From: a virus
Virus record (IMG/VR): IMGVR_UViG_3300013094_000170
Coordinates: 1-32,006 of that record
Length of the DNA: 32,006 nucleotides
Reading direction: 5' to 3' (one strand)
The notes beneath the pieces are model-generated. The model had not been told where the DNA came from. It searched no databases and saw nothing but the letters and a program-made list of their open reading frames with translations. Made by a program: the position numbers and the translations under genes. Positions 5,537-13,095 of this stretch are shown here, one piece after another. How positions within the stretch are numbered: the first letter of the stretch is position 1; each line of letters begins with the position of its first letter.

Positions 5537-6465
5537 TGCCACTATTTACTGGTCAAGCACTGGGTGGCTCATGGCGCAAGTGGATTCTTAGCGCTATCAA
5601 AGACGCGTTCAATCGCTCTAACACTACAACTGGATTAGAAAATACTGATACAGGTAACGTATGGAACGCTTTACGCGGAAACTGGTTTATTAACAACAAT
5701 AAGGCTGCAAGCACAGATATTCCTACTAACTATCCTATTGCCACTGTTCAAGCAGGTAGTGCTAATAAAACAATCAGTTTAGATGTTGATACTAACGGAG
5801 GCGTTGGAGCTGCTTTTTGGGTTACTGACACTGCTAACTGGTGGGGAATGTTTCCATATACGGCAACAAATACTGCTTACGGACAAGCATGTGCCACATA
5901 CGCTACTAGTGCTGGAACCTACTATTGCACAAGTTACGGAACCAGCGCTGGAAGCTATTTCTGCACAGGATACTCACAAACATCCAGCTATAACTGCACC
6001 TCATGGGCTCCATACGGATACGACCCTCTTCGCGGTTACTACTACGGACAGACATGTACTGGGGGAACTACCTCATATGGAAGCACGTGCTCTAGCAGTG
6101 GCTACTCCCCTGGAGGAACTACTTGTACTGGTTCAGGTTATTCTCCTGGAGGTCAGTATTGTGCAACCTACAGTCAAACAACAACAAATTCCGCAGGAGC
6201 AACTACCCTACGCCTCGTACGTTCGGTAGCAAACACTGTGACCACCGTCATCGACCAAGCTATCAGTGCTCTACCTGCCTCTATACAGACAGTGCTATCT
6301 GGTTCTAGTATTAACGCAACCGCGTACGCTGGAACAGGTCAATCAGGAACTGTTGTAGGTACAATTTCAACAACACAGACAGCAGGGGGAACTCAGCACG
6401 GTCTCATATTGGCTCCTGGTGGCTACACGCAGGGCGAGTATGCAGATAACCTCACCATCCAGTAA
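5536..6465 (+). CDS. tail fibre/minor tail-like protein with periodic Cys-rich insert
   Basis: A 309-residue protein. Residues 24-110 (AFNRSNTTTGLENTDTGNVW onward) and 220-309 resemble the two halves of a LamG-like jelly-roll seen in actinophage minor tail proteins. Between them lies a Tyr/Ser/Gly/Thr-rich insert with eight cysteines at residues 119, 131, 143, 154, 174, 185, 197 and 209. Spacing is 11-12 residues except for one 20-residue gap. The even number and regular spacing suggest a disulphide ladder or metal sites in an extracellular loop. It likely contacts the host surface. The exact fold is inferred. Confidence 0.65.
   Translation: MPLFTGQALGGSWRKWILSAIKDAFNRSNTTTGLENTDTGNVWNALRGNWFINNNKAASTDIPTNYPIATVQAGSANKTISLDVDTNGGVGAAFWVTDTANWWGMFPYTATNTAYGQACATYATSAGTYYCTSYGTSAGSYFCTGYSQTSSYNCTSWAPYGYDPLRGYYYGQTCTGGTTSYGSTCSSSGYSPGGTTCTGSGYSPGGQYCATYSQTTTNSAGATTLRLVRSVANTVTTVIDQAISALPASIQTVLSGSSINATAYAGTGQSGTVVGTISTTQTAGGTQHGLILAPGGYTQGEYADNLTIQ
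5878..6174 (+). repeat. degenerate tandem repeat coding for a Cys-rich segment
   Basis: Within the preceding gene, a unit of roughly 36 bases recurs. It encodes variants of S-A-G-(T/S)-Y-(Y/F)-C-T-(S/G)-Y and later G-Y-S-P-G-G-x-x-C. Seven or eight degenerate units are visible. Each contributes one cysteine. The divergence at DNA level shows old duplications kept by selection on the protein. Confidence 0.6.
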
Positions 6466-6469
6466 AGAG

Positions 6470-6478
6470 TGCTATACT
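6470..6478 (+). promoter_or_regulatory. candidate extended -10 promoter
   Basis: The 36-base gap contains TGCTATACT, which matches an extended -10 element (TGnTATAAT with one change). No clear -35 box lies at the usual distance upstream. It is followed by AAGGAG as ribosome binding site for the next gene. It could restart transcription ahead of the enzyme cassette. Confidence 0.35.
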
Positions 6479-6501
6479 TTTAGCGAATAAGGAGACTTTA
6501 C

Positions 6502-6768
6502 ATGACACTACCAACACCGCGCCCTTTAGCAGATATTCTTGCTGAACAGGCTGCGCAAGACGTTACTGCTACTGTTTCAGCTATGCCGTACCATGTTGCT
6601 ATGGTTATTGACGGAGTAGTTCAGCAAGTATTTCATGTAGATGAGCGTCTCGGTGCAGTTCTTCTTAGCAATCCTACCCTTGTTCAGTGTGAGTCCCCTG
6701 CAAATGGTGGTCCAGACAGCCAGTGGAAGTACGACGCAACAACAAATACTTTCTCAAAACCAGAGTAG
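6502..6768 (+). CDS. small fibre-associated or structural protein
   Basis: An 88-residue protein with AAGGAG upstream. The core YHVAMVIDGVVQQVFHVDER, then LGAVLLSNPTLVQCES and a WKYDATTNTFSKP end, resembles short proteins found near tail-fibre genes of aquatic phages (VIDGVVQ...D.R..A.LLSNP.....W.YD..T..F). Such proteins are beta-rich and of unknown role. It is the gene before the oxygenase. Confidence 0.5.
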   Translation: MTLPTPRPLADILAEQAAQDVTATVSAMPYHVAMVIDGVVQQVFHVDERLGAVLLSNPTLVQCESPANGGPDSQWKYDATTNTFSKPE

Positions 6769-6775
6769 GTTTTAA

Positions 6776-7327
6776 ATGAGCTCTCTTAAGAGTTTAATCA
6801 CTGACCCTACCGCGATATTTTTAGATGAAGAAATTGTTGTTATTAATAACTTCCTCCCTGAGGATTTACTTTCTACCCTTTTAGACATTGAAAAAAACGC
6901 CACTTTTGGCGAGTGGACTAGTCGTGCTAATAATCTTGAGGGTCAATGGTATGCCAGTATTCTTCCTTTTGAAGGAGAGGCTGCTGACCAAGTGCGTCGC
7001 CTATGCGACGAGGTTTTTAACTATAACTATACTTTTAAACACCCGATGTTTATACGTCGTCGAAGAGAGTCAGAGGCACTTCTTCCTCATTACGACAACC
7101 AGAATCAAAAATCCTGCGAATGGGGACTTGTTGTCTATCTAAATGATGAGTATGACGGTGGAGAAATCTATTACCCAAATCGCAACATTGAACACAAACC
7201 TGTTAAAAATAGTTTAGTGATACACTCAGCAGGTGTAGATTACACACACGGAGTACGTGCCGTTAAAAATGGAACACGATTGTTTATGACCTTGTGGGCG
7301 TTTTATGACGATACTGAGGGGTTATAA
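6776..7327 (+). CDS. 2-oxoglutarate/Fe(II)-dependent oxygenase, prolyl-4-hydroxylase type
   Basis: A 183-residue protein with the double-stranded beta-helix signature of the P4H-like superfamily. The iron ligands are H105 and D107 in LLPHYDNQ and H158 in YTHGVRAV, and R168 in NGTRLF is the 2-oxoglutarate anchor. VVYLNDEYDGGEIYYPN is the typical strand between the ligands. The enzyme would hydroxylate a peptide side chain or a small molecule, using O2 and 2-oxoglutarate. Phages often carry such genes next to structural or glycan genes. The substrate is unknown. The collagen-like fibres of this phage are candidates, but their repeats contain little proline. Confidence 0.85.
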   Translation: MSSLKSLITDPTAIFLDEEIVVINNFLPEDLLSTLLDIEKNATFGEWTSRANNLEGQWYASILPFEGEAADQVRRLCDEVFNYNYTFKHPMFIRRRRESEALLPHYDNQNQKSCEWGLVVYLNDEYDGGEIYYPNRNIEHKPVKNSLVIHSAGVDYTHGVRAVKNGTRLFMTLWAFYDDTEGL

Positions 7328-7341
7328 GATGGAGCAACTAT

Positions 7342-8067
7342 ATGAAGTTTTATCATTTTGTGCCAACAGACCATGCTGCTCATGATGGAGTTCCAAACCC
7401 TAAGCTAGCAAAAGATGTTATACCTCAATGGTATAAACATGCTGAGATTGCATACGAAGACTCAAACGGCGTGCGTCATAATGGTTTAAAAACATGTGTA
7501 CCCTTCTTAGACGGAATGATTTCTGGGTACATGCTCCTTACATGGACAGATATACATGTAAAAATTCTTGAAGATGGCAGCGTCGATATTAAATGGGATT
7601 CTGAATCTACAAGCAATCCCCTTGCAGAACGTCCAAAAGAAACAGGGCACACAATGCCTCGTCCCGCAGGTCACTTACCTAATCATATGGTTTGGACGCC
7701 TAAATGGGGCGTCAAGTCTCCTCGCGGTTGGAGCACGTTGTTTACTCATCCTTTTAATAGATTTGATTTACCTTTTACAACAATGTCTGCGCTTGTTGAC
7801 AGCGACAGGTACTACGGCTCTGGAAATATCCCCTTCTTCATAAAAGAAGGTTTTGAAGGCACTATTCCTAAGGGCACTCCTTATGTCCAGCTTATCCCAG
7901 TAAAACGCGCTAAATGGACTGCCTCAGTGTACGACCCTGCCTTGTACCCTCATATCGCTCGTACTGGTAACCTTGTTCGAGGAAGAGAGCGGGGATACTA
8001 CCGAGATGTTTTCTGGGTCAAAAAGGTCTATAAATTGTTAACTAAGGGAGCAAAAAATGCGCGATAA
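7342..8067 (+). CDS. conserved phage protein, DUF6065-like
   Basis: A 241-residue protein. Recognisable blocks are IPQWYKHAEI near residue 30, LKTCVPFLDGMISGYMLLTW at 49-68, GWSTLFTHPFNRFDLPF near 130, and the late strand YVQLIPVKRAKW. Together they resemble DUF6065-type proteins (CxPfxDxxxxGy, then GxSxLFThP, then PVxR), thought to have a cupin- or psi-barrel-like fold. No catalytic residues are established for the family. It lies between an oxygenase and a glycosyltransferase, which suggests a linked role in surface modification. Its end overlaps the next gene by 11 bases. Confidence 0.5.
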   Translation: MKFYHFVPTDHAAHDGVPNPKLAKDVIPQWYKHAEIAYEDSNGVRHNGLKTCVPFLDGMISGYMLLTWTDIHVKILEDGSVDIKWDSESTSNPLAERPKETGHTMPRPAGHLPNHMVWTPKWGVKSPRGWSTLFTHPFNRFDLPFTTMSALVDSDRYYGSGNIPFFIKEGFEGTIPKGTPYVQLIPVKRAKWTASVYDPALYPHIARTGNLVRGRERGYYRDVFWVKKVYKLLTKGAKNAR

Positions 8068-8812
8068 CGAAAAGATTGCTATTGGGTGGATTGACCCTGG
8101 AACCGTGTACACGGGCTTTGCAGCCTTCGTATCAACTATAGTTCTTAATCGTCCTGAAAGAATCAGCGATGTGATAGCTGCATCAGGTCCATATCTTTCA
8201 TTAAATAGAAATAAGATGGTAGAAATCTTTCTTAAGTCTGACGCAGATTGGCTTCTTTCGTTAGATAGTGACATCTGCCTTTCTCTTGAATCTTTTGATA
8301 AATTAGTTAAATCCGCAGACTCGCTAGAAAGACCTGTTGTCGGTGGAAAGTACTATGTTCCTTGGGATAATGGTTCTGGAGTAACCGTCTCAGCGGTCAA
8401 ACCTGTAGACCTCAGTGACCACACAGCTATGGGTGTTTGGCTTACACACGAGGAGCTCGCAGCAGGTGGAGAAATCATTGAAGGCCTTCACTCAGTGGGC
8501 ATTGGCTATGTGCTTATTCATCGCGAGGTCTTTGAAGCAATCGCATCAATTAAACCTGAAAAGTATCCTTGGTTTAAAGATGGTTGGAAACCAGAGTGGG
8601 ACACATGGACTTCGGATGACATGTACTTTTGGGAACAAGTGCGAGGTCTAGGAATTAAAATCTCACTCAACGCCGAAGCTACTTCAGACCACTTAAAGAA
8701 CTTTAAGCTTAACGACACTGTTTACTTACAGTCTAATTTGAATTCTCCGACAGCTCATCATCATGAGCACCCTTCCCGCCGTTTATGGTGGTGGGCTGGA
8801 AAAAAGAAGTGA
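8057..8812 (+). CDS. GT-A-type glycosyltransferase
   Basis: A 251-residue protein. It lacks a signal peptide and membrane segment, so it acts in the cytoplasm. Residues 54-75 read KMVEIFLKSDADWLLSLDSD, with DSD at 70-72 as the metal- and nucleotide-sugar-binding DxD. GIGYVLIHREVFEAI and SDDMYFWEQVRGLGIKI match the acceptor-side helices of phage GT2-like enzymes, and TSDH supplies a late metal-binding histidine. It would transfer a sugar from an NDP-sugar to an unknown acceptor. ATG has AAGGGAGC upstream and overlaps the previous gene. The next gene, a sugar dehydratase homologue, may provide the donor. Confidence 0.75.
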   Translation: MRDNEKIAIGWIDPGTVYTGFAAFVSTIVLNRPERISDVIAASGPYLSLNRNKMVEIFLKSDADWLLSLDSDICLSLESFDKLVKSADSLERPVVGGKYYVPWDNGSGVTVSAVKPVDLSDHTAMGVWLTHEELAAGGEIIEGLHSVGIGYVLIHREVFEAIASIKPEKYPWFKDGWKPEWDTWTSDDMYFWEQVRGLGIKISLNAEATSDHLKNFKLNDTVYLQSNLNSPTAHHHEHPSRRLWWWAGKKK

Positions 8813-9843
8813 AGGTTCTCCTAACAGGAGCAGGTGGCTTTGTAGGTCACCACACTCTTGAGCATATTTTAAAAACAACTGATTGGGACGTTGTCTGCGT
8901 AGATAGCTTTCGTCATAAAGGACTTAGCTCGCGACTTCGTGCCGTATTCGAAGCTAACCCATCAGAGCGCTCTAGGGTAAGCGTTGTTACTCACGATTTG
9001 CGCACACCTATTGACCACATCACAGCAAAGGAGATTGGGCATGTGGACGTCATTATCAACATGGCTTCGGAGTCGCACGTTGACAGGAGTCTTCTCGAAC
9101 CGCGTCATTTTGTCACTAATAATGTTGCTCTTGTTCTCAATATGCTTGAGTTTGCTCGCAGCTTGGAACGTCTCTCACTTTTCATCCAGATAAGTACTGA
9201 TGAGGTTTATGGACCCGCTAAACACGGTGACCACCCCGAATACGACCCTATCCTGCCTTCTAACCCTTATTCAGGTAGTAAGGCTGCCCAAGAAGCCATA
9301 GCTATCTCTTACTGGCGTTCCTACAACCTTCCAATCGTTCTCTCTAACACTATGAACATCTTTGGAGAGAGGCAGGATGTTGAAAAGTTTATTCCTAAGA
9401 CTATTAGTAACTTTCTTCAAGGAAAGCAAATGCCTGTGCATGGAGCTGTGTCAGACGGGAAGTTTAAATCAGGCTCCCGTTTCTACCTGCATGCCAGAAA
9501 TCAAGCGGATGCTCTTACCTATGTTATAGATGAACATCTTAAACATCCTATTCGTTTTTCAGAGGGACTTGAACGCCCACACCGCTTTCACGTCGGTGGT
9601 GAGCTAGAAGTTTCAAATGAGGATATGGCAATTATGATTGCTGACCACATGGGGATTAACACTGCTATGTGGGAGCCTATTGAACGAGTAGATGTTGGTA
9701 CGACGCGACCAGGGCATGATTTACGATATGGCCTTGAAAGAAAAACTTTAGAAGAATGGGGCTGGATATCTCCTGTTTCTTTTGACGAGTCTTTAAAAAA
9801 GACCGTTTTGTGGACATTGGAAAATCGTGAGTGGCTTCACTAG
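8809..9843 (+). CDS. NAD-dependent nucleotide-sugar dehydratase/epimerase, RmlB-like
   Basis: I choose the GTG that overlaps the glycosyltransferase stop (GTGA) because the product then begins at the first Rossmann strand, MKVLLTGAGGFVG. It has 344 residues, close to the usual length for dTDP-glucose 4,6-dehydratases. Visible motifs are GAGGFVG (7-13) for NAD, ESHVDRS (88-94), STDEVYG (129-135) and YSGSKAA (154-160) with the catalytic Y-x3-K. The D131-E132 pair is the one that distinguishes 4,6-dehydratases from plain epimerases. The product would be a 4-keto-6-deoxy sugar nucleotide. The exact substrate cannot be told from sequence alone. Confidence 0.8.
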   Translation: MKVLLTGAGGFVGHHTLEHILKTTDWDVVCVDSFRHKGLSSRLRAVFEANPSERSRVSVVTHDLRTPIDHITAKEIGHVDVIINMASESHVDRSLLEPRHFVTNNVALVLNMLEFARSLERLSLFIQISTDEVYGPAKHGDHPEYDPILPSNPYSGSKAAQEAIAISYWRSYNLPIVLSNTMNIFGERQDVEKFIPKTISNFLQGKQMPVHGAVSDGKFKSGSRFYLHARNQADALTYVIDEHLKHPIRFSEGLERPHRFHVGGELEVSNEDMAIMIADHMGINTAMWEPIERVDVGTTRPGHDLRYGLERKTLEEWGWISPVSFDESLKKTVLWTLENREWLH

Positions 9844-10504
9844 GTTCTATCACCTTCACATTCCAAAAACAGGGGGTCACTATGTTAGGGACAAAATAAC
9901 CTCGTTTTTAGTAGAGCCGTTGGTTGCTGCAAATATTGAAAATATTGTCGCTCATTCTGGATGGAACTATGTCACTGATACCACTTACGTTTTCTCCGCT
10001 TTCAGAGACCCTATAAAAAGGACGGTCAGTCATTACTGCCATCATGTAAAGTTTTTTGAAAACAATCCTGAAAAACCAACGCTTGAAAGTTTTCGTAAGT
10101 GGTGCTTAAACAACTACTCTTTTTTAGCTAACTACCAGTCAAAGTGTTTTCTTTACGAGCAGAAATCGACCGTCCCTTATTTTTATAGAGACGATGAAGA
10201 TTTTCTTGCCATAGACCTTAAAGATAAAGAAGAGCTTTACAGCCGCCTCAGTAGAGTTAACCTTCTTATGAAAGACTCTGATTTAACTGACGAAGTGGCG
10301 GAAAAAGCTGTTAATACAATTCTTACTGAGGTTGGAGCGCCCCATCTTGCTACTAAACCACCGTCCTCAGGACACAACATCAATGAACACTCATCTGCTC
10401 TGTACTCAGAGCTCAAACAAAGTGATGTAGACTTCATCGCAGAGATGAATCGAGTAGATATGGAGATTTACCATGATTATCCAAATTATAGGTCTTCCTG
10501 GTAG
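9827..10504 (+). CDS. PAPS-dependent sulfotransferase-like protein
   Basis: A 225-residue protein with a GTG start inside the end of the dehydratase gene. HIPKTGG (11-17) is the 5'-phosphosulphate-binding loop, and the FRDPIKRTVSHY stretch (59-70) is the 3'-phosphate-binding motif of the Sulfotransfer_2 / heparan 2-O-sulfotransferase group. There is no signal peptide, so it works in the cytoplasm. The next gene encodes an APS kinase domain that could supply PAPS. Acceptor is unknown; a glycan made by the two upstream genes is an attractive candidate. Confidence 0.75.
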   Translation: MSGFTRFYHLHIPKTGGHYVRDKITSFLVEPLVAANIENIVAHSGWNYVTDTTYVFSAFRDPIKRTVSHYCHHVKFFENNPEKPTLESFRKWCLNNYSFLANYQSKCFLYEQKSTVPYFYRDDEDFLAIDLKDKEELYSRLSRVNLLMKDSDLTDEVAEKAVNTILTEVGAPHLATKPPSSGHNINEHSSALYSELKQSDVDFIAEMNRVDMEIYHDYPNYRSSW

Positions 10505-11225
10505 CGGTAAGACAACCTTAGCTGTAGAGCTGGCTAGCCGTATTAATGCTGTTCACCTTAATGCAGACTACGTTCGCTCCACCATTAACTCCGACCTCGG
10601 ATTTTCTCCAAAAGACCGCATAGAGCATGCACGGCGTCTTGGAGAGATGTCTCGAATGCTCTCTAGTCAAGGCCTTGATGTAGTTGTTGATTTTGTATGC
10701 CCTACTGCAGAAACTAGAGCAAGCTTTGGAAAACCAGACATTCTTGTCTGGATGGACACTATCCAAGAAAGCCGTTTTGACGATACCAATAAACTGTGGG
10801 AAGACCCGACGGAGTTTGACTACCATTGGCTTTCTAAGTCCTATGAAGAACAAGCAGACTTCATTATTGAGTGGTCAGAGTTGCACGACTGGAAAGAGCC
10901 TACGACCCTTATGCTTGGTCGCTACCAACCATGGCATGAAGGTCACCATGCCCTCTATAACGAGGCTAAGAAGCGAACAGAGCAGGTGATGCTGGGGGTT
11001 AGGGATACTCAAGGTACCAGCCCTAAAGACCCCCTCTCGTTTGAAGAGGTTAAGGGCTACATTAACAAGGACCCGCATATGGCAAGAGCTATGGTAGTCA
11101 AGATGCCGAACATCACTCATATCGTCTATGGCAGGGACGTTGGATACAAGATTGAGCAGGTTAAGCTAGGGGACGAGATTGAGGCTATTTCTGCCACACA
11201 AAAAAGAAAAGAGATGGGTTTATAG
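10473..11225 (+). CDS. APS kinase-like / nucleotidyltransferase fusion
   Basis: A 250-residue two-domain protein. Residues 1-135 are APS-kinase-like: Walker A GLPGSGKT (7-14), HLNADYVRSTINSDLGFSPK (28-47), and RRLGEMSRMLSSQGLDVVVD (54-73). Residues 142-250 form a small cytidylyl/adenylyltransferase fold: GRYQPWHEGHHAL with H155xxH158, VPNIT-type strand MPNITHIVYGRDVGYKIEQ, and ISATQKRKEMGL (239-250), the ISxTxxR motif. This fusion is known in aquatic viruses. The first domain would phosphorylate APS to PAPS. The second might adenylate sulphate or activate another small molecule. It overlaps the sulfotransferase gene by 32 bases. Confidence 0.75.
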   Translation: MIIQIIGLPGSGKTTLAVELASRINAVHLNADYVRSTINSDLGFSPKDRIEHARRLGEMSRMLSSQGLDVVVDFVCPTAETRASFGKPDILVWMDTIQESRFDDTNKLWEDPTEFDYHWLSKSYEEQADFIIEWSELHDWKEPTTLMLGRYQPWHEGHHALYNEAKKRTEQVMLGVRDTQGTSPKDPLSFEEVKGYINKDPHMARAMVVKMPNITHIVYGRDVGYKIEQVKLGDEIEAISATQKRKEMGL

Positions 11226-11525
11226 ATGAATAAATTTACGTATATCTGGAAAATAGTTAAAGACAGGTGGTTGCGCCCTTACGATGAAATTATTCTAAGG
11301 TTTAACACGAAAGCACAGCCAGGGGACCATCTGGTTTGGAGAGTTTTTGTCAACGGTGTTGAACACCTTGCAAGTGGCTTTTCGATAACTGGCTATGCCA
11401 GCGACATTGTTTCTGAAGAAAATGGCGTAACCAAATGGAATGTTGGCTGCAATGGCAGGGTTCGTTGGAACGGAACAAAGGCAGAGATAATTACACCTAA
11501 GCCACAAAACGATATAATTCTATAA
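11226..11525 (+). CDS. unknown beta-rich 99-residue protein
   Basis: The ATG directly follows the previous stop. After a basic, aromatic N-terminus (MNKFTYIWKIVKDRWLRPYD) the sequence alternates strands (DEIILRF, HLVWRVFVNG, WNVGCNGRVRWNG, AEIITP). No catalytic motif or membrane span is visible. It is the last gene tightly linked to the enzyme cassette and could be an accessory or acceptor protein, but this cannot be shown. Confidence 0.55.
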   Translation: MNKFTYIWKIVKDRWLRPYDEIILRFNTKAQPGDHLVWRVFVNGVEHLASGFSITGYASDIVSEENGVTKWNVGCNGRVRWNGTKAEIITPKPQNDIIL

Positions 11526-11560
11526 AGAACGCTTCTGGAGCAAGACTACGTGGAGAAAAA

Positions 11561-11827
11561 ATGACTGAGGATAAACCCGCTCGTCCGTGGGATGTTTTTA
11601 ATAAAAATTTGACCAATATTCCTGAATATATCCCCGCTGCCCGCATGGGTATCTGTCAGGAGTGCCCTCAATTTATTAAGTTAACTAAACAGTGCAAGCT
11701 CTGTGGGTGCATTATGCCTCTTAAAACAACCCTTGCTCATGCTGAGTGCCCTGCGGGTAAATGGCAGAAAGTATCTGTCTCTATTGAGGCAGAGGGTGAG
11801 ATACAGAATGATGGTTTACCTAAGTAA
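11561..11827 (+). CDS. small four/six-Cys zinc protein
   Basis: An 88-residue protein with GGAGAAAAA upstream. The core is ARMGICQECPQFIKLTKQCK, then LCGCIMPLKTTLAHAECPAG and KW. The pattern CxxCP...CkxCGCxMxxKxxxxxxxCPxxKW is a small family frequent in phages, with enough cysteines for one or two zinc ions. The function is unknown. It is common next to virion genes, and here the next gene is a large virion protein. Confidence 0.65.
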   Translation: MTEDKPARPWDVFNKNLTNIPEYIPAARMGICQECPQFIKLTKQCKLCGCIMPLKTTLAHAECPAGKWQKVSVSIEAEGEIQNDGLPK

Positions 11828-11839
11828 AGCCTGACAGTC

Positions 11840-11901
11840 TTTCTGTTCTCTTGGAGAATAGAGACAACCCCAGTGCACGGGGACTCTCGAGAGAACAGGA
11901 A
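11840..11901 (+). promoter_or_regulatory. long structured leader covering the ribosome binding site
   Basis: The 62 bases fold into one long hairpin. An outer stem pairs 11840-11850 with 11891-11901 (one G-U pair) and can extend inward. Then AGAG (11860-11863) pairs with CTCT (11884-11887), and CCCC (11868-11871) with GGGG (11879-11882), around the loop AGTGCAC. The 3' arm contains ACAGGA, the ribosome binding site of the next gene, so the structure hides it. There is no U-run, which argues against a terminator. It could be a translational switch or an mRNA-stabilising 5' element. Confidence 0.6.
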
Positions 11902-11907
11902 TTAACA

Positions 11908-13083
11908 ATGACAGTAATTCGCGACTCTGGCTACAAGCAAGCCCCTAACGGCAACGTAGCAGTCGACTTCGTGTGGGGCAACATGGCTCCGCAGACAGGT
12001 GACGACCGCGTCACATCTCCTTCTTACAACGCTACAGGCGGAACTTCAGGAAGCACCTCTTACCTAGAGCTTAGCGCAACTGTTACAGCTGCTTCTGCTT
12101 CTGGCGGAACCGTCACATACACAGCAAACAACGAATTCGTTGCTGGTCAGATTGTCACCATTACAGGTCTTTCAACCTCAGCTTTCAACCTCAGCTCAGT
12201 AGTAATCGCCTCAGCTTCTTCAACACAATTTACAGTGACCAACGCTGCCACAGGAACCGCTGTTACAGGCGCATCTGCGACTGCAGTAGTCCCTGCTTCT
12301 ATCATCCCAGGAATTGGTGCTGATACTAACTGGTCAACAACCACAGATATCGCATCTGCAAAGCTCTCAGACAACAACTACACAATCGATGTCGGAGCTT
12401 TCAACGCTTCTGCTCCATCTGATAGCCATGACCAGTGGATGAACAACTGGAACGCATATCCAGCCAACTCACAGCCAACAAAGGCTACAGGCGGATTTAA
12501 CCAGGCTTACACCCTTACAGCTGTTGTCACAGCAGTTTCTGGTAACGGAACAACAGTTACCTATACAGCTAACAACGCGTTCTCTTCAGGTCAGACTGTG
12601 ACCATCTCAGGTCTTTACAACTATGTATCAGCTGGCTCAACTCAGCCAATTGCTACCCAGTACTACGCAAAGACCTACACAACTGCATCAGCATTTAACT
12701 TGTCTGCTGTCACAATCGCGTCTGCGACTCCTACATCATTCACAGTTACAAACGCTGCTTCAGACTCAGCTCTTACTGGTGTTAATGGCGTAGCAGTAGT
12801 TACTGTTGCTGCTTCAAACTCAACAGCTGCAGTTCCTACAGTTACAGGCGTCACCGTTCAGGAAGCAATCCGCTTGCTCGGTGTTGCAGGCTTCAACGTT
12901 GGAACAGTCACCATCCGCAACACAGGTGCTACTGCTGCCAACAACGAGACTGTATACAGCCAGTCACTTACAGGTACACAGACACTTGGCTCAACAGTCA
13001 ACCTTGTCTACTACCAGACAGCTACAAACGAGAGCGAAGCTGCTTCAGCTACAAACGCTACAGAGTTCACTGTCGAAGAATAA
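11908..13083 (+). CDS. virion protein with Ig-like repeats and a PASTA domain
   Basis: A 391-residue protein, starting at MTVIRDSGYKQ, which follows AACAGGA; an upstream in-frame ATG would lie within the leader hairpin and is rejected. Two related beta repeats occur at about residues 53-130 and 200-300 (TVTYTANNxF..GQxVTIxGL, SAFNLSxVxIASAxxTxFTVTNAA). Residues 307-372 form a PASTA domain (PTVTGVTVQEAIRLLGVAGF then NVGTVTIRN). PASTA domains bind cell-wall peptidoglycan in penicillin-binding proteins and Ser/Thr kinases. Codons are regular and the gene ends at a strong terminator, as expected for an abundant product. A capsid decoration or tail protein that touches the wall is likely. Confidence 0.7.
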   Translation: MTVIRDSGYKQAPNGNVAVDFVWGNMAPQTGDDRVTSPSYNATGGTSGSTSYLELSATVTAASASGGTVTYTANNEFVAGQIVTITGLSTSAFNLSSVVIASASSTQFTVTNAATGTAVTGASATAVVPASIIPGIGADTNWSTTTDIASAKLSDNNYTIDVGAFNASAPSDSHDQWMNNWNAYPANSQPTKATGGFNQAYTLTAVVTAVSGNGTTVTYTANNAFSSGQTVTISGLYNYVSAGSTQPIATQYYAKTYTTASAFNLSAVTIASATPTSFTVTNAASDSALTGVNGVAVVTVAASNSTAAVPTVTGVTVQEAIRLLGVAGFNVGTVTIRNTGATAANNETVYSQSLTGTQTLGSTVNLVYYQTATNESEAASATNATEFTVEE

Positions 13084-13095
13084 TCTCAACCCAAA

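Noticed and set aside
5783-6229. Long open frame overlapping the Cys-rich tail gene
   Set aside because: It is a shadow of the real frame, caused by the repetitive codons. It has no ribosome binding site and its amino acid composition is unnatural.
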